DNA of 64,000 bases, taken from positions 372,001-436,000 of the forward strand of contig JAZGTN010000223.1 of NCBI GenBank assembly GCA_037783415.1, in the 5' to 3' direction. The notes beneath the pieces are model-generated. The model was not told the DNA's origin. It saw only the letters and a list, made by a program, of their open reading frames with translations, and did no database searches. The translations under genes were made by a program, and so were the position numbers. Source of the DNA: Leptasterias polaris (taxonomy: Eukaryota; Echinodermata; Asteroidea; Forcipulatida; Asteriidae). The number at the start of each line of letters is the position of its first letter. Position 1 is the first letter of the stretch. Positions 12,746 to 24,989 of the stretch are shown here, piece after piece.

Positions 12746-13019
12746 ATACAGTGACTCAAGATTGGCTAATTAAATATTCACCTCACTGTAAATGGGCAAA
12801 TTAATTCAGAATAATTTAAAAAAATTACATTGAGAGTTAAGCTCATGTACTAAGCTTCAATTTGATATACATGTAGGATCTAACTCTTTCATCATATTCG
12901 TACGCTTTAGGATATTAGGTCACATGCAAGGTTGTGTAAACAGGTTTTTTTACTTGAAATTTTGTTCATGAAACTGCTGTTACACGGGTCACCAACTGTT
13001 TCAGAAACGGTATGTTGAC

Positions 13020-14060
13020 CAAAAATAACCGTGAATGCTCAGGCTTATACATAAGCCTGTGACGGTTACACGGTTAAGTGACAGATCTTACGGTTAAACG
13101 TTTACATTTATTTGTACGGTTCGGATAAACGTTGAAAAAAATCACTTAAAAAGTGCCGCGTAATGCTGACCATAATAACTGTGATCACGATTTTCACAGC
13201 ACAATATCCCATAAAACACACACATATCATTCCCAATTTACAGACTCATAGTCTTTGTTATTTCATTACATCTGTGCGTGTAGCAATATTTGTGAGAAAC
13301 ATTGCACGCTGGGGGCGTTCCACAACAATTCGTGAATGCGCAGGCTTATACGTAAGCCTGTGACGGTTACACGGTTAGCTGACAGATCTTATGGTTAAAC
13401 GTTTACATTTATTTGTACGGTTCGGATAAACGTTGAAAAAATCACTTAAAAAGTGCCGAGTAATGCTGACCATAATAACTGTGATCACGTTTTTCACAGC
13501 ACAATATCCCATAAAACACACACTTATCATTCCCAATTTACAGACTCATAGTCTTTGTTATTTCATTACATCTGTGCGTGTAGCAATATTTGTGAGAAAC
13601 ATTGCACGCTAGGGGGCGTTCCACAACAATTCGTGAATGCGCAGGCTTATACGTAAGCCTGTGACGGTTACACGGTTAAGTGACAGATCTTACGGTTAAA
13701 CGTTCACATTTGTACGGTTCGGGTAAACGTTGAAAAAATCACTTGAAAAGTGCTGCGAAATGCTGACCATAATAATTGCCAAACACACCTATATCGTTTC
13801 CAATTTACAGGCTTAATTCTTTGTTATTTCATTACTTTGCGTGCGGCATTAGTTGAAAGAAACATTGAACGCTAGAGGGCGTTCCACAACAAATCGATTG
13901 CACGGTTACCCGGTTAACCAAATGATAATCCTGTTAAACGTTTAAATGTTTACGTTTACATTTAAATGCCGAGGCTTTGTAAGCCTGCCTGTGACGGTCA
14001 CACGGTTAACCATCCGATCAACCGGTTGAACATCTACATTATTACGGTTCGGATAAATGT
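13020..14060. repeat. 300-bp tandem repeats with AGGCTTA hairpins, unit 1
   Basis: Three long and one degenerate copy of a roughly 300-bp unit. Each holds AGGCTTATACGTAAGCCT (stem AGGCTTA/TAAGCCT), CGGTTACACGGTTAAG, GTACGGTTCGGATAAACG and AGGGGGCGTTCCACAAC. The unit differs completely from the 130-bp monomers beside it. Confidence 0.9.
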
Positions 14061-15448
14061 TGAAAAATCATCCTCAGGGGGGGTGTCGCGAAATTTTGAC
14101 CATAATAAATGTGAACGGTTACACATGTAACTGATCGTTTCAGAAATGATTACGAGTTTACTCAAAAATAACTGTAAATGCATGTAAACAAAATGATGTA
14201 TTTAATTCGTAATCGTAACAATTTTTCTACCCTGAAATGCCAATCGAGTATGTTATATTTGTTTAGGCTAAAACAGTAAATTCATATGGGATACGATTGT
14301 ATTGTAATTTTGTCTCTTCCACAACCCCAAATCCAACACTGACCGTTTAGTCATGAAAAACGATTTTCTCTTTACCACTCCTTTCCTCAATCAGCTTTTT
14401 ATTGCCTTATTGCAAGGGCCATCAAGTTTTGTAACTGATACATCGCGGTTTCCTGAAGTAATGCCTTTGCACAAGAAATGTTAAACATATCGTTTTCCCG
14501 GCGAACGGGACCTAAGCGCATACAAGTTTGCCACCCCAAACCATGGACAAGAACACGGCACTCATATTCTTTACGTCCACGGTAAAATCTGAATAACTAT
14601 CTGACTACACGACGACGACGCTGCGCTGATAGCAAGACAAATTCTTTTCGATTCTTGTGAATGAACGTAAACTTGTGTCAGTCGGCGACAGGAATGATGA
14701 CTCTATGTATATTCTACATAAACGTCTACAACACGGGTCATAAATGGGTTTAGGGCTTGAACGAATCTAGGAAACCCTAGAAAGATTGAGGGCGCTATAC
14801 GAGTTTAACGGTGCGGGTTTTTTTACTTTAAAAAAAATTGAAAAAAATTACTTTGTCGTTAATAAACACATATCAAATTCAAGTCAGAGTACCCATGGCG
14901 TTCAATTTGCCTGATAATTTTGGGATTTTTTTCTACTGACAATGTTTTAATAAGTTTTGATGCTTTTAAACTGATCGTCTATAAAACCTTTCTTGTTTTA
15001 AGAAACATTTGTGAATCCAGGACGTTAAAGTTGAGCTTAATTGAAAAAACTGTGTTTCTAGAAGTCGGATTTGTTTTCACTATCTCCATGTGTTTTGTAC
15101 ACGGGCGAAAATGCGCAATAAATGACGTCATTGTGACGTCGTTCCACATTTTAGGCCGAAAAGCACATCTACAGTACCCAAGAAGTCTAAAACTGAAAAA
15201 AGTTTGACGATCGGTCGTCTACTTTTTGAGATACAGTGCTCTAAAGTCTGGCTAATTAAATATTCACCTCGCTGTAAAGTGGCTAATTAATTAAGAATTT
15301 TAACATTTTTTACATTTAGAGTTAAGTTTATGTTCTAAGCTTCAATTTGATATATGATTTAACTCTTTCGTATTTGCGCTCTAGGATATTAGGCTTAAAG
15401 AAAAAAACGTGTGCAAATGCTATGGGATTTGAGTGGAAACAAAGAATA
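14060..15448. repeat. Tail of unit 1, duplicated in unit 2
   Basis: Non-tandem segment with TGACGTCATTGTGACGTCG (15123) and ending in a TTAGGCTTAAAG block. It is near-identical to about 18400-19773, with a few indels. No coding sequence supported. Confidence 0.8.
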
Positions 15449-15460
15449 ACTAGACATTAG

Positions 15461-15478
15461 GTGTTTGTGTACAAACAC
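15461..15478. repeat. 5' hairpin of unit 2
   Basis: Same hairpin as in unit 1, 3825 bp downstream, marking the second copy of the large duplication. Confidence 0.9.
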
Positions 15479-15559
15479 GAAGCTGTTCCGGTTTTCTGAT
15501 TCATAAACAAAATTTTACCCTTGTCTAACATTTACTGCTCAAATGGTTTATAACTGAAA

Positions 15560-16575
15560 AGAAATTGAATATCGGTTGTTTTGTTCTTGAGATGTGGTCT
15601 CACTTCCGGTTGACCTGGAAGTAAAGGTCATCATGGGGTCATGGTTACCCAAGGCTAATCTGCAATGCCCAAGGAGTCTATAACTGAAAAAAGTTTGAAA
15701 ATCGGCTGTGTAACTCTTGAGATATGGTCCCACTTCCGGTCCCACTTCCGGTTGACCTATAGGTAAAGGTCAACATGGGGTCACGGTTACCCAAGGCTTG
15801 TCTTCAATGCCCACAAGTCTATAACTGAAAACAGTTTGAAAATCGGTTGTGTAAATCTTGAGATATGGTCCCACTTCCGGTTGACCCGTAGGTAAAGGTC
15901 AACATGGGGTCACGGTTACCCAAGGCTAATCTTCAATGCCCAAGGAGTCTATAACTGAAAATAGTTTGAAAATCGGTTGTGTAATTCTTGAGATATGGTC
16001 CCACTTCCGGTTGACCCTTAGGTAAAGGTCAACATGGGGTCACGGTTACCCAAGGCTAACCTTCAATGCCCTAGGAGTCTATAACTGAAAAAAGTTTGAA
16101 AATCGGCTGTGTAATTCTTGAGATATGGTCCCACTTCCGGTTGACCTGGAAGTAAAGGTCAACATGGGGTCATGGTTACCCAAGGCTAATCTGCAATGCC
16201 CAAGGAGTCAATAACTGAAAACAGTTTGAAAATCAGTTGTGTAATTCTTGAGATATGGTCCCACTTCCGGTTGACCTGGAAGTAAAGGTCAACATGGGGT
16301 CATGGTTACCCAAGGCTAATATCCCATGCCCAAGGAGTCTAGAACTGAAAAAAGTTTTAAAATCGGCTGTGTAGTTCTTGAGATATGGTCCCACTTCCGG
16401 TTGACCCGGAAGTAAAGGTCAGCATGGGGTCACGGTTACCCAAGGCTAATTTCCAATGCCCAAGGAGTCTATAACTGAACAAAGTTTGAAAATCGGTTGT
16501 GTAGTTCTTTAGATATGGTCCCACTTCCGGTTGACCCATAGGTAAAGGTCAACATGGGGTCACGGTTACCCAAGG
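15560..16575. repeat. 130-bp satellite array, second block
   Basis: Eight or so monomers of the same 130-bp family in unit 2. A local 14-bp duplication of CCCACTTCCGGT occurs near 15728. Monomer variants (CCATAGGTAAAGG versus CCGGAAGTAAAGG) are mixed as in the first block. Confidence 0.93.
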
Positions 16576-16859
16576 CTTTTCGAGATACAGTGATCTCAAG
16601 ATTGGCTAATTAAATATTCACCTCACTGTAAATGGGCAAATTAATTCAGAATAAAAAAAAATATTACGTTGAGAGTTAAGTTCATGTACTAAGCTTCAAT
16701 TTGATATAGGACCTAACTCTTTCATATTTGTATGCTTTAGGATAATAGGTCACATGCAAGGTTGTGTAAACAGGTTTTTTTACTTGAAATTTTGTTTATG
16801 AAACTGCTGTTACACGGGTCACCAACTGTTTCAGAAACGGTATGTTGACCAAAAATAAC

Positions 16860-18400
16860 CGTGAATGCTCAGGCTTATACATAAGCCTGTGACGGTTACA
16901 CGGTTAAGAGACAGATCTTACGGTTAAACGTTTACATTTATTTGTACGGTTCGAATAAACGTTGAAAAAATCACTTAAAAAGTGCCGCGTAATGCTGACC
17001 ATAATAATTGCCAAACACACCTATATCGTTTCCAATTTACACCTATATCGTTTCCAATTTACACCTATATCGTTTCTGTGATTACGGTTTTCACAGCACA
17101 ATATCCCATAAAACACACACACAAATCATTCCAATTTACAGACTCGTAGTCTTTGTTATTTCATTACATCTGTGCATGTAGCAATATTTGTGAGAAACAT
17201 TGCACGCTAGGGGGCGTTCCACAACAATTCGTGAATGCGCAGGCTTATACGTAAGCCTGTGACGGTTACACGATTAAGTGACAGATCTTACGGTTAAACG
17301 TTCACATTTGTACGGTTCGGATAAACGTTGAAAAATTCACTTGAAAAGTGCTGCGAAATGCTGACCATAATAATTGCCACACACACCTATATCGTTTCCA
17401 ATACTTTGTGTGCGGCATTAGTTGCAAGAAACATTGAACGCTAGAGGGCGTTCCACAACAATTCATAAATGCGCAGGCTTATACGTAAGCCTGTGACGGT
17501 TACACGGTTAAGTGACAGATCTTACGGTTAAACGTTCACATTTGTACGGTTCGGATAAACGTTGAAAAATTCACTTGAAAAGTGCTGCGAAATGCTGACC
17601 ATAATAATTGCCACACACACCTATATCGTTTCCAATACTTTGTGTGCGGCATTAGTTGCAAGAAACATTGAACGCTAGAGGGCGTTCCACAACAATTCAT
17701 AAATGCGCAGGCTTATACGTAAGCCTGTGACGGTTACACGGTTAAGTGACAGATCTTACGGTTAAACGTTCACATTTGTACGGTTCGGATAAACGTTGAA
17801 AAATTCACTTGAAAAGTGCTGCGAAATGCTGACCATAATAATTGCCACAGTACACACCTATATCGTTTCCAATACTTTGTGTGCGGCATTAGTTGCAAGA
17901 AACATTGAACGCTAGAGGGCGTTCCACAACAATTCATAAATGCGCAGGCTTATACGTAAGCCTGTGACGGTTACACGGTTAAGTGACAAATCTTACGGTT
18001 AAACGTTCACATTTGTACGGTTCGAATAAACGTTGAAAAATTCACTTGAAAAGTGCTGCGAAATGCTGACCATAATAATTGCCAAACACACCTATATCGT
18101 TTCCAATTTACAGGTTTGATTCTTTGTGATTTCATTACTTTGCGTGTGGCATTAGTTGAAAGAAACATTGAACGCTAGAGGGCGTTCCACAACAAATCGA
18201 TTGCACAGTTACCCGGTTAACCAAACAATAATCCTGTTAAACGTTTAAATGTTTACGTTTACATTTAAATGCTGAGGCTTTGTAAGCCTGCCTGTGACGG
18301 TCACACGGTTAACCATCCAATCAACCGGTTGAACATCTACATTATTACGGTTCGGATAAATGTTGAAAAATCATCTTCAAAAAGTGTCGCGAAATTTTGA
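16860..18400. repeat. 233-300-bp tandem repeats with AGGCTTA hairpins, unit 2
   Basis: Same family as 13020-14060, expanded here. The hairpin block recurs at 17238, 17471, 17705 and 17942 (233-237 bp apart) in a shortened version of the unit. The extra copies make unit 2 about 500 bp longer than unit 1. Confidence 0.9.
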
Positions 18401-19773
18401 CCATAATAAATGTGAACAACCGTTCACATTTATTATGGTCGTTTCAGAAATTATTACGAGTTTACTAAAAATTAACTGTAAATGCATGTAAACAAAAATG
18501 ATGTTGTATTTAATTCGTAATCGTAAAAATTGTTCTACCCTGAAATGCCAATCGAGTATGTTATATTTGTTTAGGCTAAAACAGTCAATTCATATGGGAT
18601 ACGATTGTATTGTAATTTTGTCTCTTCCACAACCCCAAATCCAACACTGACCGTTTAGCCATGAAAAACGATTTTCTCTTTACCACTCCTTTCCTCAATC
18701 AGCTTTTTATTGCCTTATTGCAAGGGCCATCAAGTTTTGTAACTGATACATCGCGGTTTCCTGAAGTAATGCCTTTGCACAAGAAATGTTAAACATATCG
18801 TTTTCCCGGCGAACGGGACCTAAGCGCATACAAGTTTGCCACCCCAAATTATGGACAAGAACACGGCACTCGTATTCTTTACGTCCACGGTGAAATCTGA
18901 ATAACTATCTGACTACACGACGACGATCGACGACGCTGCGCTGATAGCAAGACAAATTCTTTTCGATTCTTGTGAATGAACGTTGACTTGTGTCAGTCGG
19001 CGACAGGAATGATGACTCTATGTATATTCTACATAAAGGTCTACAACACGGGTCATAAATGGGTTTAGGGCTTGAACGAATCTAGGAAACCCTAGAAAGA
19101 TTGAGGGCGCTATACGAGTTTAACGGTGTGTTTTTTTTTACTTAAAAAAAAACGGAAAAAATTTACTCTGTCGTTAATAAACACATATCAAATTCAAGTC
19201 AGAGTACCCATGGCGTTCAATTTGCCTGAGAATTTTTGGGTTTTTTTCTACTGACAATGTTTTAATAAGTTTTGATGCTTTTAAACTGATCGTCTATAAA
19301 ACCTTTCTTGTTTTAAGAAACATTTGTGAATCCAGGACGTTAAATTTGAGCTTAATTGAAAAAAACTGTGTTTCTTGAAGTCGGATTTGTTTTCACTATC
19401 TCCATGTGTTTTGTACACGGGCGAAAACGCGCAATAAATGACGTCATTGTGACGTCGTTCCACATTTTAGGCCGAAAAGCACATCTACAGTACCCAAGAA
19501 GTCTAAAACTGAAAAAAGTTTGACGATCGGTCGTCTACTTTTTGAGATACAGTGCTCTAAAGTCTGGCTAATTAAATATTCACCTCGCTGTAAAGTGGCT
19601 AATTAATTAAGAATTTTAACATTTTTTACATTTAGAGTTAAGTTTATGTTCTAAGCTTCAATTTGATATATGATTTAACTCTTTCGTTTTTGCGCTCTAG
19701 GATATTAGGCTTAAAGAAAAAAACGTGTGCAAATGCTATGGGATTTGAGTGGAAACAAAGAATAATAATAATA
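18400..19773. repeat. Tail of unit 2, duplicate of 14060-15448
   Basis: Copy of the unit 1 tail. TGACGTCATTGTGACGTCG is at 19439. It differs at scattered single bases and by a short inverted block near 18410-18440 (GTGAACAACCGTTCAC), which looks like a small foldback or gene-conversion scar. It ends in AATAATAATA just before the next start module. Confidence 0.8.
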
Positions 19774-19785
19774 ACTAGATATGTA

Positions 19786-19803
19786 GTGATTGTGTACAAT
19801 CAC
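19786..19803. repeat. 5' hairpin of unit 3 (covarying)
   Basis: GTGATTGT-gt-ACAATCAC. Compared with units 1 and 2 a T to A change in the left arm is matched by A to T in the right arm, keeping the stem perfect. Confidence 0.9.
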
Positions 19804-20039
19804 AGAGCTGTTCCGTTCTGTTGACCATAAAAGTTGTTTTTGTAGCTCGAGAATCGAACTAATTACTTTGTGTATATCCTGTAATCGTGTTTGAAATGAA
19901 TGCATGTGATCATGCGTATTCATCGCAGTGTAAACAAATCAAACAAGATCGGATCTTGTTTGAAACCGAAAGTAAAGGTCAAAGTAAGCTACAAATCATT
20001 ACGAATTTATGACGTGTGGTTCGGGAGATATGGGTTTTT

Positions 20040-22110
20040 CGAGCTATGGGGTCACGGTTACCCAAGGCTAATCACCAATGCCCATTAGGAGTCTAGAACT
20101 GAAAAAAGTTTGAAAAACGGTTGTGTAGTTCTTGACATTTGGTCTCACTTCCGGTTGACCCGGAAGTAAAGGTCAACATGGGGTCACGGTTACCCAAGGA
20201 TAATCTCCAATGCCCAAGGAGTCTATAACTGAATTTTTTTTGAAAATTGGTTGTGTAGTTCTTGAGATATTGTCTTACTTCCTTTTGACCCATAGGTAAA
20301 GGTCAACATGGGGTCACGGTTACCCAAGGCTAATCTCCCATGCCCGAGAAGTCTTAACTGAAAAAAGTTTGAAAATCGGTTGTGCAGTTCTTCAGATAGG
20401 GTCTTACTTCCGGTTGACCCATAGATAAAGGTCAACATGGGGTCACGGTTACCCAAGGCTAATCTCCCATGCCCAAGGAGTCTATAACTGAAATAAGTTT
20501 GAAAATCGGTTGTGTAGTTCTTACGACATGGTCCCACTTCCGGTTGACCCGGAAGTAAAGGTCAACATGGGGTCACGGTTACCCAAGGGTAATCTCCAAT
20601 GCCCAAGAAGTCTATAACTGAAATAAGTTTGAAAATCGGTTGTGTAGTTCTTAAGACATGGTCCCACTTCCGGTTGACCCGGAAGTAAAGGTCAACATGG
20701 GGTCACGGTTACTCAAGGCTAATCTCCCGTGCATAAGGAATCTATAACTGAAAAAAGTTTGAAAAACGGTTGTGTAGTTCTTGAGATTTGGTCTCACTTC
20801 CGGTTGACCCGGAAGTAAAGGTCAACATGGGGTCACGGTTACCCAAAGCTAATCTCCCTTGCCCAAGGAGTCTATAACTGAAAAAAAGTTTGAAAATCGG
20901 TTGTGTAGTTTTTGAGATATGGTGTTTCTTTCGGTTGACCCGGAAGTAAAGGTAAACATGGGGTCACGGTTACCCAAGGCTAATATCCCATGCCCAAGAA
21001 GTCTATAACTGAAAAAAGTTTGAAAATCGGTTGTGTAGTTCTTGAGATAGGGTCCCACTTCCGGTTGACCCGGAAGTAAAGGTCAACATGGGGTCACGGT
21101 TACCCAAGGCTAATATCCAATGCCATTAGGAGTCTATAACTGAACAAAGTTTGAAAATCGGTTGTGTAGTTCTTGAGATTTGGTCTCACTTCCGGTTGAC
21201 CCGGAAGTACAGGTCAACATGGTGTCACGGTTACCCAAGGCTAATCTCCAATGCCCAAGAAGTCTATAACTGAAAAAAGTTTGAAAATTGGTTGTGTAGT
21301 TTTTGAGATATGGTGTTACTTCCGGTTGACCCGGAAGTAAAGGTCAACATGGGGTCACGGTTACCCAAGGCTAATCTCCAATGCCCAAGGAGTCTATAAC
21401 TGACAAAAGTTTGAAAATCGGTTGTGTAGTTCTTGAGATATGGTCCCACTTCCGGTTGACACGGAAGTAAAGGTCAACATGAGGTCACGGTTACCCAAGG
21501 CTAATCTCCCATGCCCAAGAAGTCTATAACTGAAAAAAGTTTGAAAATCGGTTGTGTAGTTCTTGAGATATGGTCTTACTTCCGGTTGACCCATAGGTAA
21601 AGGTCAACATGGGGTCACGGTTACTCAAGACTAATCTCCCATGCCCAAGGAGTCTATAACTGAAAAGATTTGAAAATCGGGTGTGTAGTGCTTGAGAAAT
21701 GGTCCCACTTCCGGTTGACCCGGAAGTAAAGGTCAACATGAGGTCACAGTTACCCAAGGCTAATCTCCCATGCCCAAGAAATCTATAACTGAAAAAAGTT
21801 TGAAAATCGGTTGTGTAGTTCTTGAGATAGGGTCCCACTTCCGGTTGACCCGGAAGTAAAGGTCAACATGGGGTCACGGTTACCCAAGGCTAATATCCAA
21901 TGCCATTAGGAGTCTATAACTGAAAAAAGTTTGAAAATCGGTTGGGTAGTTCTTGAAATATAGTCTCACTTCCGGTTGACCCGGAAGTAAAGGTCAACTT
22001 GGAGTCACGGTTACCCAAGGCTTATTTCCAATGCCCAAGGAGTCAATAACTGAAAAAAGTGTGAAAATCGGCTGTGTACTTCTTGAGATATGGTGCTGCA
22101 AAGATTAACT
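20040..22110. repeat. 130-bp satellite array, third and longest block
   Basis: About sixteen monomers of the 130-bp family. Spacing of GGTCAACATG is 130 bp (for example 20690 to 20820). Variants alternate between perfect CTTCCGG/CCGGAAG pairs and copies where the right half is lost (CCATAGGTAAAGG). Confidence 0.93.
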
Positions 22111-22781
22111 CATTAAAGCTTTGAATTACCGTAATTTGACACCTGATGACGTCACAGTAACAAAAATTTCTTTTTCATACTAATAAATTTGATAAGGTAC
22201 ACGATGGTATGTAACTTATCCCAATCCAATGCCTTTTAACGAAAACCCTATTAGAACGTACGTATATCCTCTCTCGATTCCAATATCACGGCAGTCTTTG
22301 ACGCCTAGCCGTGATTGCGCAATCACGGCACAATTTGCTTCGTAGCCATGGTTTGTGTTTGAACCACCAAAACGTTACTAAAACGATTTTTTGTACACAA
22401 AAAGAAAAATACGCCTACAAATGACGTCATGATGACGTGACGAAAAATGTTAGAACAGATTTCACATCTACATCACGAGACGATCCCATATCTGAAAAAA
22501 GTTTGAAGATCGGATGTAAACTTCTGGGAGATATGGTGTTAACAAGATTGGCTAATTATATATTCATACAGCTGTCACGTGAATAATTAATTAAGAATTT
22601 TAATCTAATTACATCTAAAATTCAAGTCAGGTCCTAAGCTTTACAATGGTATATGATTTGTCTACTTTTGATAATTTTAAAAGGGACATATGGCGTTTGA
22701 AAGAGACACAGGTTAAGTCAATACGATTTTATGGAAAGAAAGTATAATAAGAAAAAGAATAAAAATCTTGACGAAAACAAT

Positions 22782-22914
22782 AGCTGTTCCGACTGAAAGG
22801 TCGGAACAGCTAATAATAATCTCGACGAAAACAATAGCTGTTCCGACCTATGTCGGAACAGCTAATAATCTCGACGAAAACAATAGCTGTTCCGACAGCT
22901 AGGTCGGAACAGCT
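22782..22914. repeat. Three tandem 3' terminal hairpins
   Basis: 22782-22811, 22836-22863 and 22885-22914 each have the perfect stem AGCTGTTCCGAC/GTCGGAACAGCT but different loops (TGAAAG, CTAT, AGCTAG). They are separated by copies of TAATAAT and CTCGACGAAAACAAT. They close the compound element. Confidence 0.95.
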
Positions 22915-23700
22915 AAAAATCAAGCATATTTGCAGCAAGCTATGGTATAACATAGCAAAATCATACATTAATGTAATGTATAATACCAAATTAAAGATCT
23001 TGGCAAGAGCAATACAATGGTGCAAACCAAATAAAAAGATGCCGCCAATCAGAAGTTACATCTTCTTAAAGATACCTGACTCCTGGAACTCTTCTGGGTG
23101 ATGTGAGTAGGCCCCTATTATTTTCTTGTAATTTATTGTCTTTTCACTTTGTTTTTGTAGAAAAATTGACAAAATATATTAAAAGGAAAGGAAAGCAATT
23201 TAATTCTTTAAAAATGGTTAATCTTGTTCTTAAATCACCAGGTCTCTAGCCTGTAGATGGATCTTCAAGGAGTTTGTACTTTTACAATGTACAAATGTAC
23301 ATGTATGTACATTAGTGTACACAGTTTCTGGTGACTCTTCATAAACAATGTTGTACATTGTAGTACCAAGATGGACAACATAAAATAAATTAAAATAAGC
23401 TGTAGCTCTACAAGACAAAATAAAAAAGTGCTGTAAAACACAACACAGTAAATTATGTGCCCCTCATTGCAAACTGCAAATGGAAAACAATTTTGCCTAT
23501 TAAAATAAAAGCATTTAGGCTAATGTGTCATTAATAAAGCAATGCCCCTTTGTTACATGTACAGTGTGTAGATCCATTCTTCATTTTTAAACTGTTTACT
23601 TTTATTTTTAATGTATAAAGTTTTGTAATTCAGCCGGTAGGTTGCAATGAGCAGTTTTTAATAAACCATAATAATAATAATACATGTAATAACAATAATA
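22915..23700. other. Spacer between two hairpin-ended elements
   Basis: Contains an ACATGT-rich piece near 23290 and ATAATAATAAT just before 23701. No gene seen. The AAT repeat abutting the next element is characteristic of this family's junctions. Confidence 0.5.
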
Positions 23701-24614
23701 ACTAGAGATCAGGTGTTCGTAAAAACGAACACAGAGGGGTTTCGGTTGGTGGAACAAAAAGATCAATTATTGTCAAGAATGAAGGTCACATTTTAAAAAT
23801 AAAAAGTTACAATTGCCGTAAGTTACAAGATTGTACAAAGATTATTTAACTCTCTGACAAAATTGATTATGGTTCAGACAATGTGCAATTTGACGTAATA
23901 AACTACATGTACCACGCCTATGCTAAAAAAAAAAAATTTAAACTATACCACACACTTGAAATGAATTGTGGTTGGAGAATTCATTGAATTTAGGCGGGGA
24001 TGAGCCGCTCTAAATACCCCCAAAATGCTTCCGTATTTAATTATTTGTATTTGCCTTTATTTAATCCCAAAACGCATCCGTATTATTTTTTTTTGTTTTA
24101 TCTTCATATCCCAAAACGCTTCCGTGTTAATAGTTCGAGGACTCTCCACAAGCGCGAGAGGGCGCTAATACAAGTCCACCATTGTTAATTATGCCATCGT
24201 TAGATAAACCATATAGTGAAGCAATGAACCCAGCAGGTCCAAAGGTCGGAACGAACGATGCTATGTGTTGGAATTGTCTGGAATTGGCTGTGTGTGGATG
24301 GCCGTATGCTATGAACAGCGTCTTTTACGCGCGATGTACATACACACACAGGGCGATGGATTGTTTCAAAATACGGTTTTAAATCGACAATATCGTCAAG
24401 AAAGAAACAAAAAACATTCAAAATAACTTATGTTGGATCTAAGTTAGAGCCCATGCTTTCATTTGATATATTGTTTGTGTATTTTAAAACTGTAGTTCCT
24501 GAGATCAAGTGATAAAAAAACCTATGGGAAAAGGACGTAAAGAAAGATAATAATAAAAACAAAAACAATCTGTACGATTACAATAGGCATTTCAGCTACC
24601 AGGCTGAAACCCCT
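23701..24614. mobile_element. Small complete hairpin-ended element
   Basis: Starts ACTAGAGAT, then a hairpin GTGTTCGT-aaaa-ACGAACAC (23713-23732) and AGAGGGGTTTCGG. It ends in a hairpin at 24585-24614 (arm GCTGAAACCCCT, loop TACCAG) and TAATAATAAT. The 3' arm reads back as AGGGGTTTC, the motif next to the 5' hairpin. The interior (914 bp total) has AAGGTCAC and GTAGTTCCTGAGATC, echoes of the 130-bp monomer, but no array. Confidence 0.8.
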
Positions 24615-24989
24615 AATAATAATGTATGATATTGAAACTTATTGCTAACAACAACAGATTGTCTGGTGAGAAACAACAGCAAATACAAAAATGCTGAGTA
24701 AATTTGTGGTGCTGTAAACTGATAAAACATAATTTCATTAACTACATTGTAATACTATAGGAGTATAATAGTGCATGATAAGTGGTGTGGGGGAGATGAC
24801 GGCAATGATATGATACTTATTTCGTATTATAAAAATATAATTAAAAAAAAACAATTCAAACATAAACAACAGCAAAAAGACAGATGGGAAAAAAACTTTA
24901 TAGAATTAAGATAGAAAGTAGTAAATATAAGTAATCTTGACTTATTATTATTAGTTTAATTCATTTTCAAAGTCATAATAATGTAATGT

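Larger units (their letters stand above)
11624..22914. mobile_element. Giant compound hairpin-ended tandem element (Helentron/pearl-like, inferred)
   Basis: One 11.3-kb structure. Three start modules (11624, 15449, 19774), each ACTAGA plus a perfect hairpin plus AGCTGTTCCG, are followed by tandem arrays and a shared tail with TGACGTCA. Only the far end carries 3' hairpins, three of them (22782-22914), whose arms repeat AGCTGTTCCG. Unit 1 (11624-15448, 3825 bp) and unit 2 (15449-19773, 4325 bp) are near-identical tandem duplicates; unit 3 is more diverged. No protein is encoded. 5' hairpin, core tandem repeats, a terminal-motif echo in a 3' hairpin and a following AAT-rich tail recall non-autonomous Helentrons (DINE-1, pearl). 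The class is inference. Confidence 0.75.

Noticed and set aside
20093..21838. Many minus-strand open frames with a shared FSYRLLGH-like peptide
   Set aside because: They are translations of 130-bp monomers, whose period is not a multiple of three, so the frames cannot continue; no splice or start context.
22782..22914. Hairpins as bacterial-type intrinsic terminators
   Set aside because: Eukaryotic context, no operon, and hairpins match element termini.
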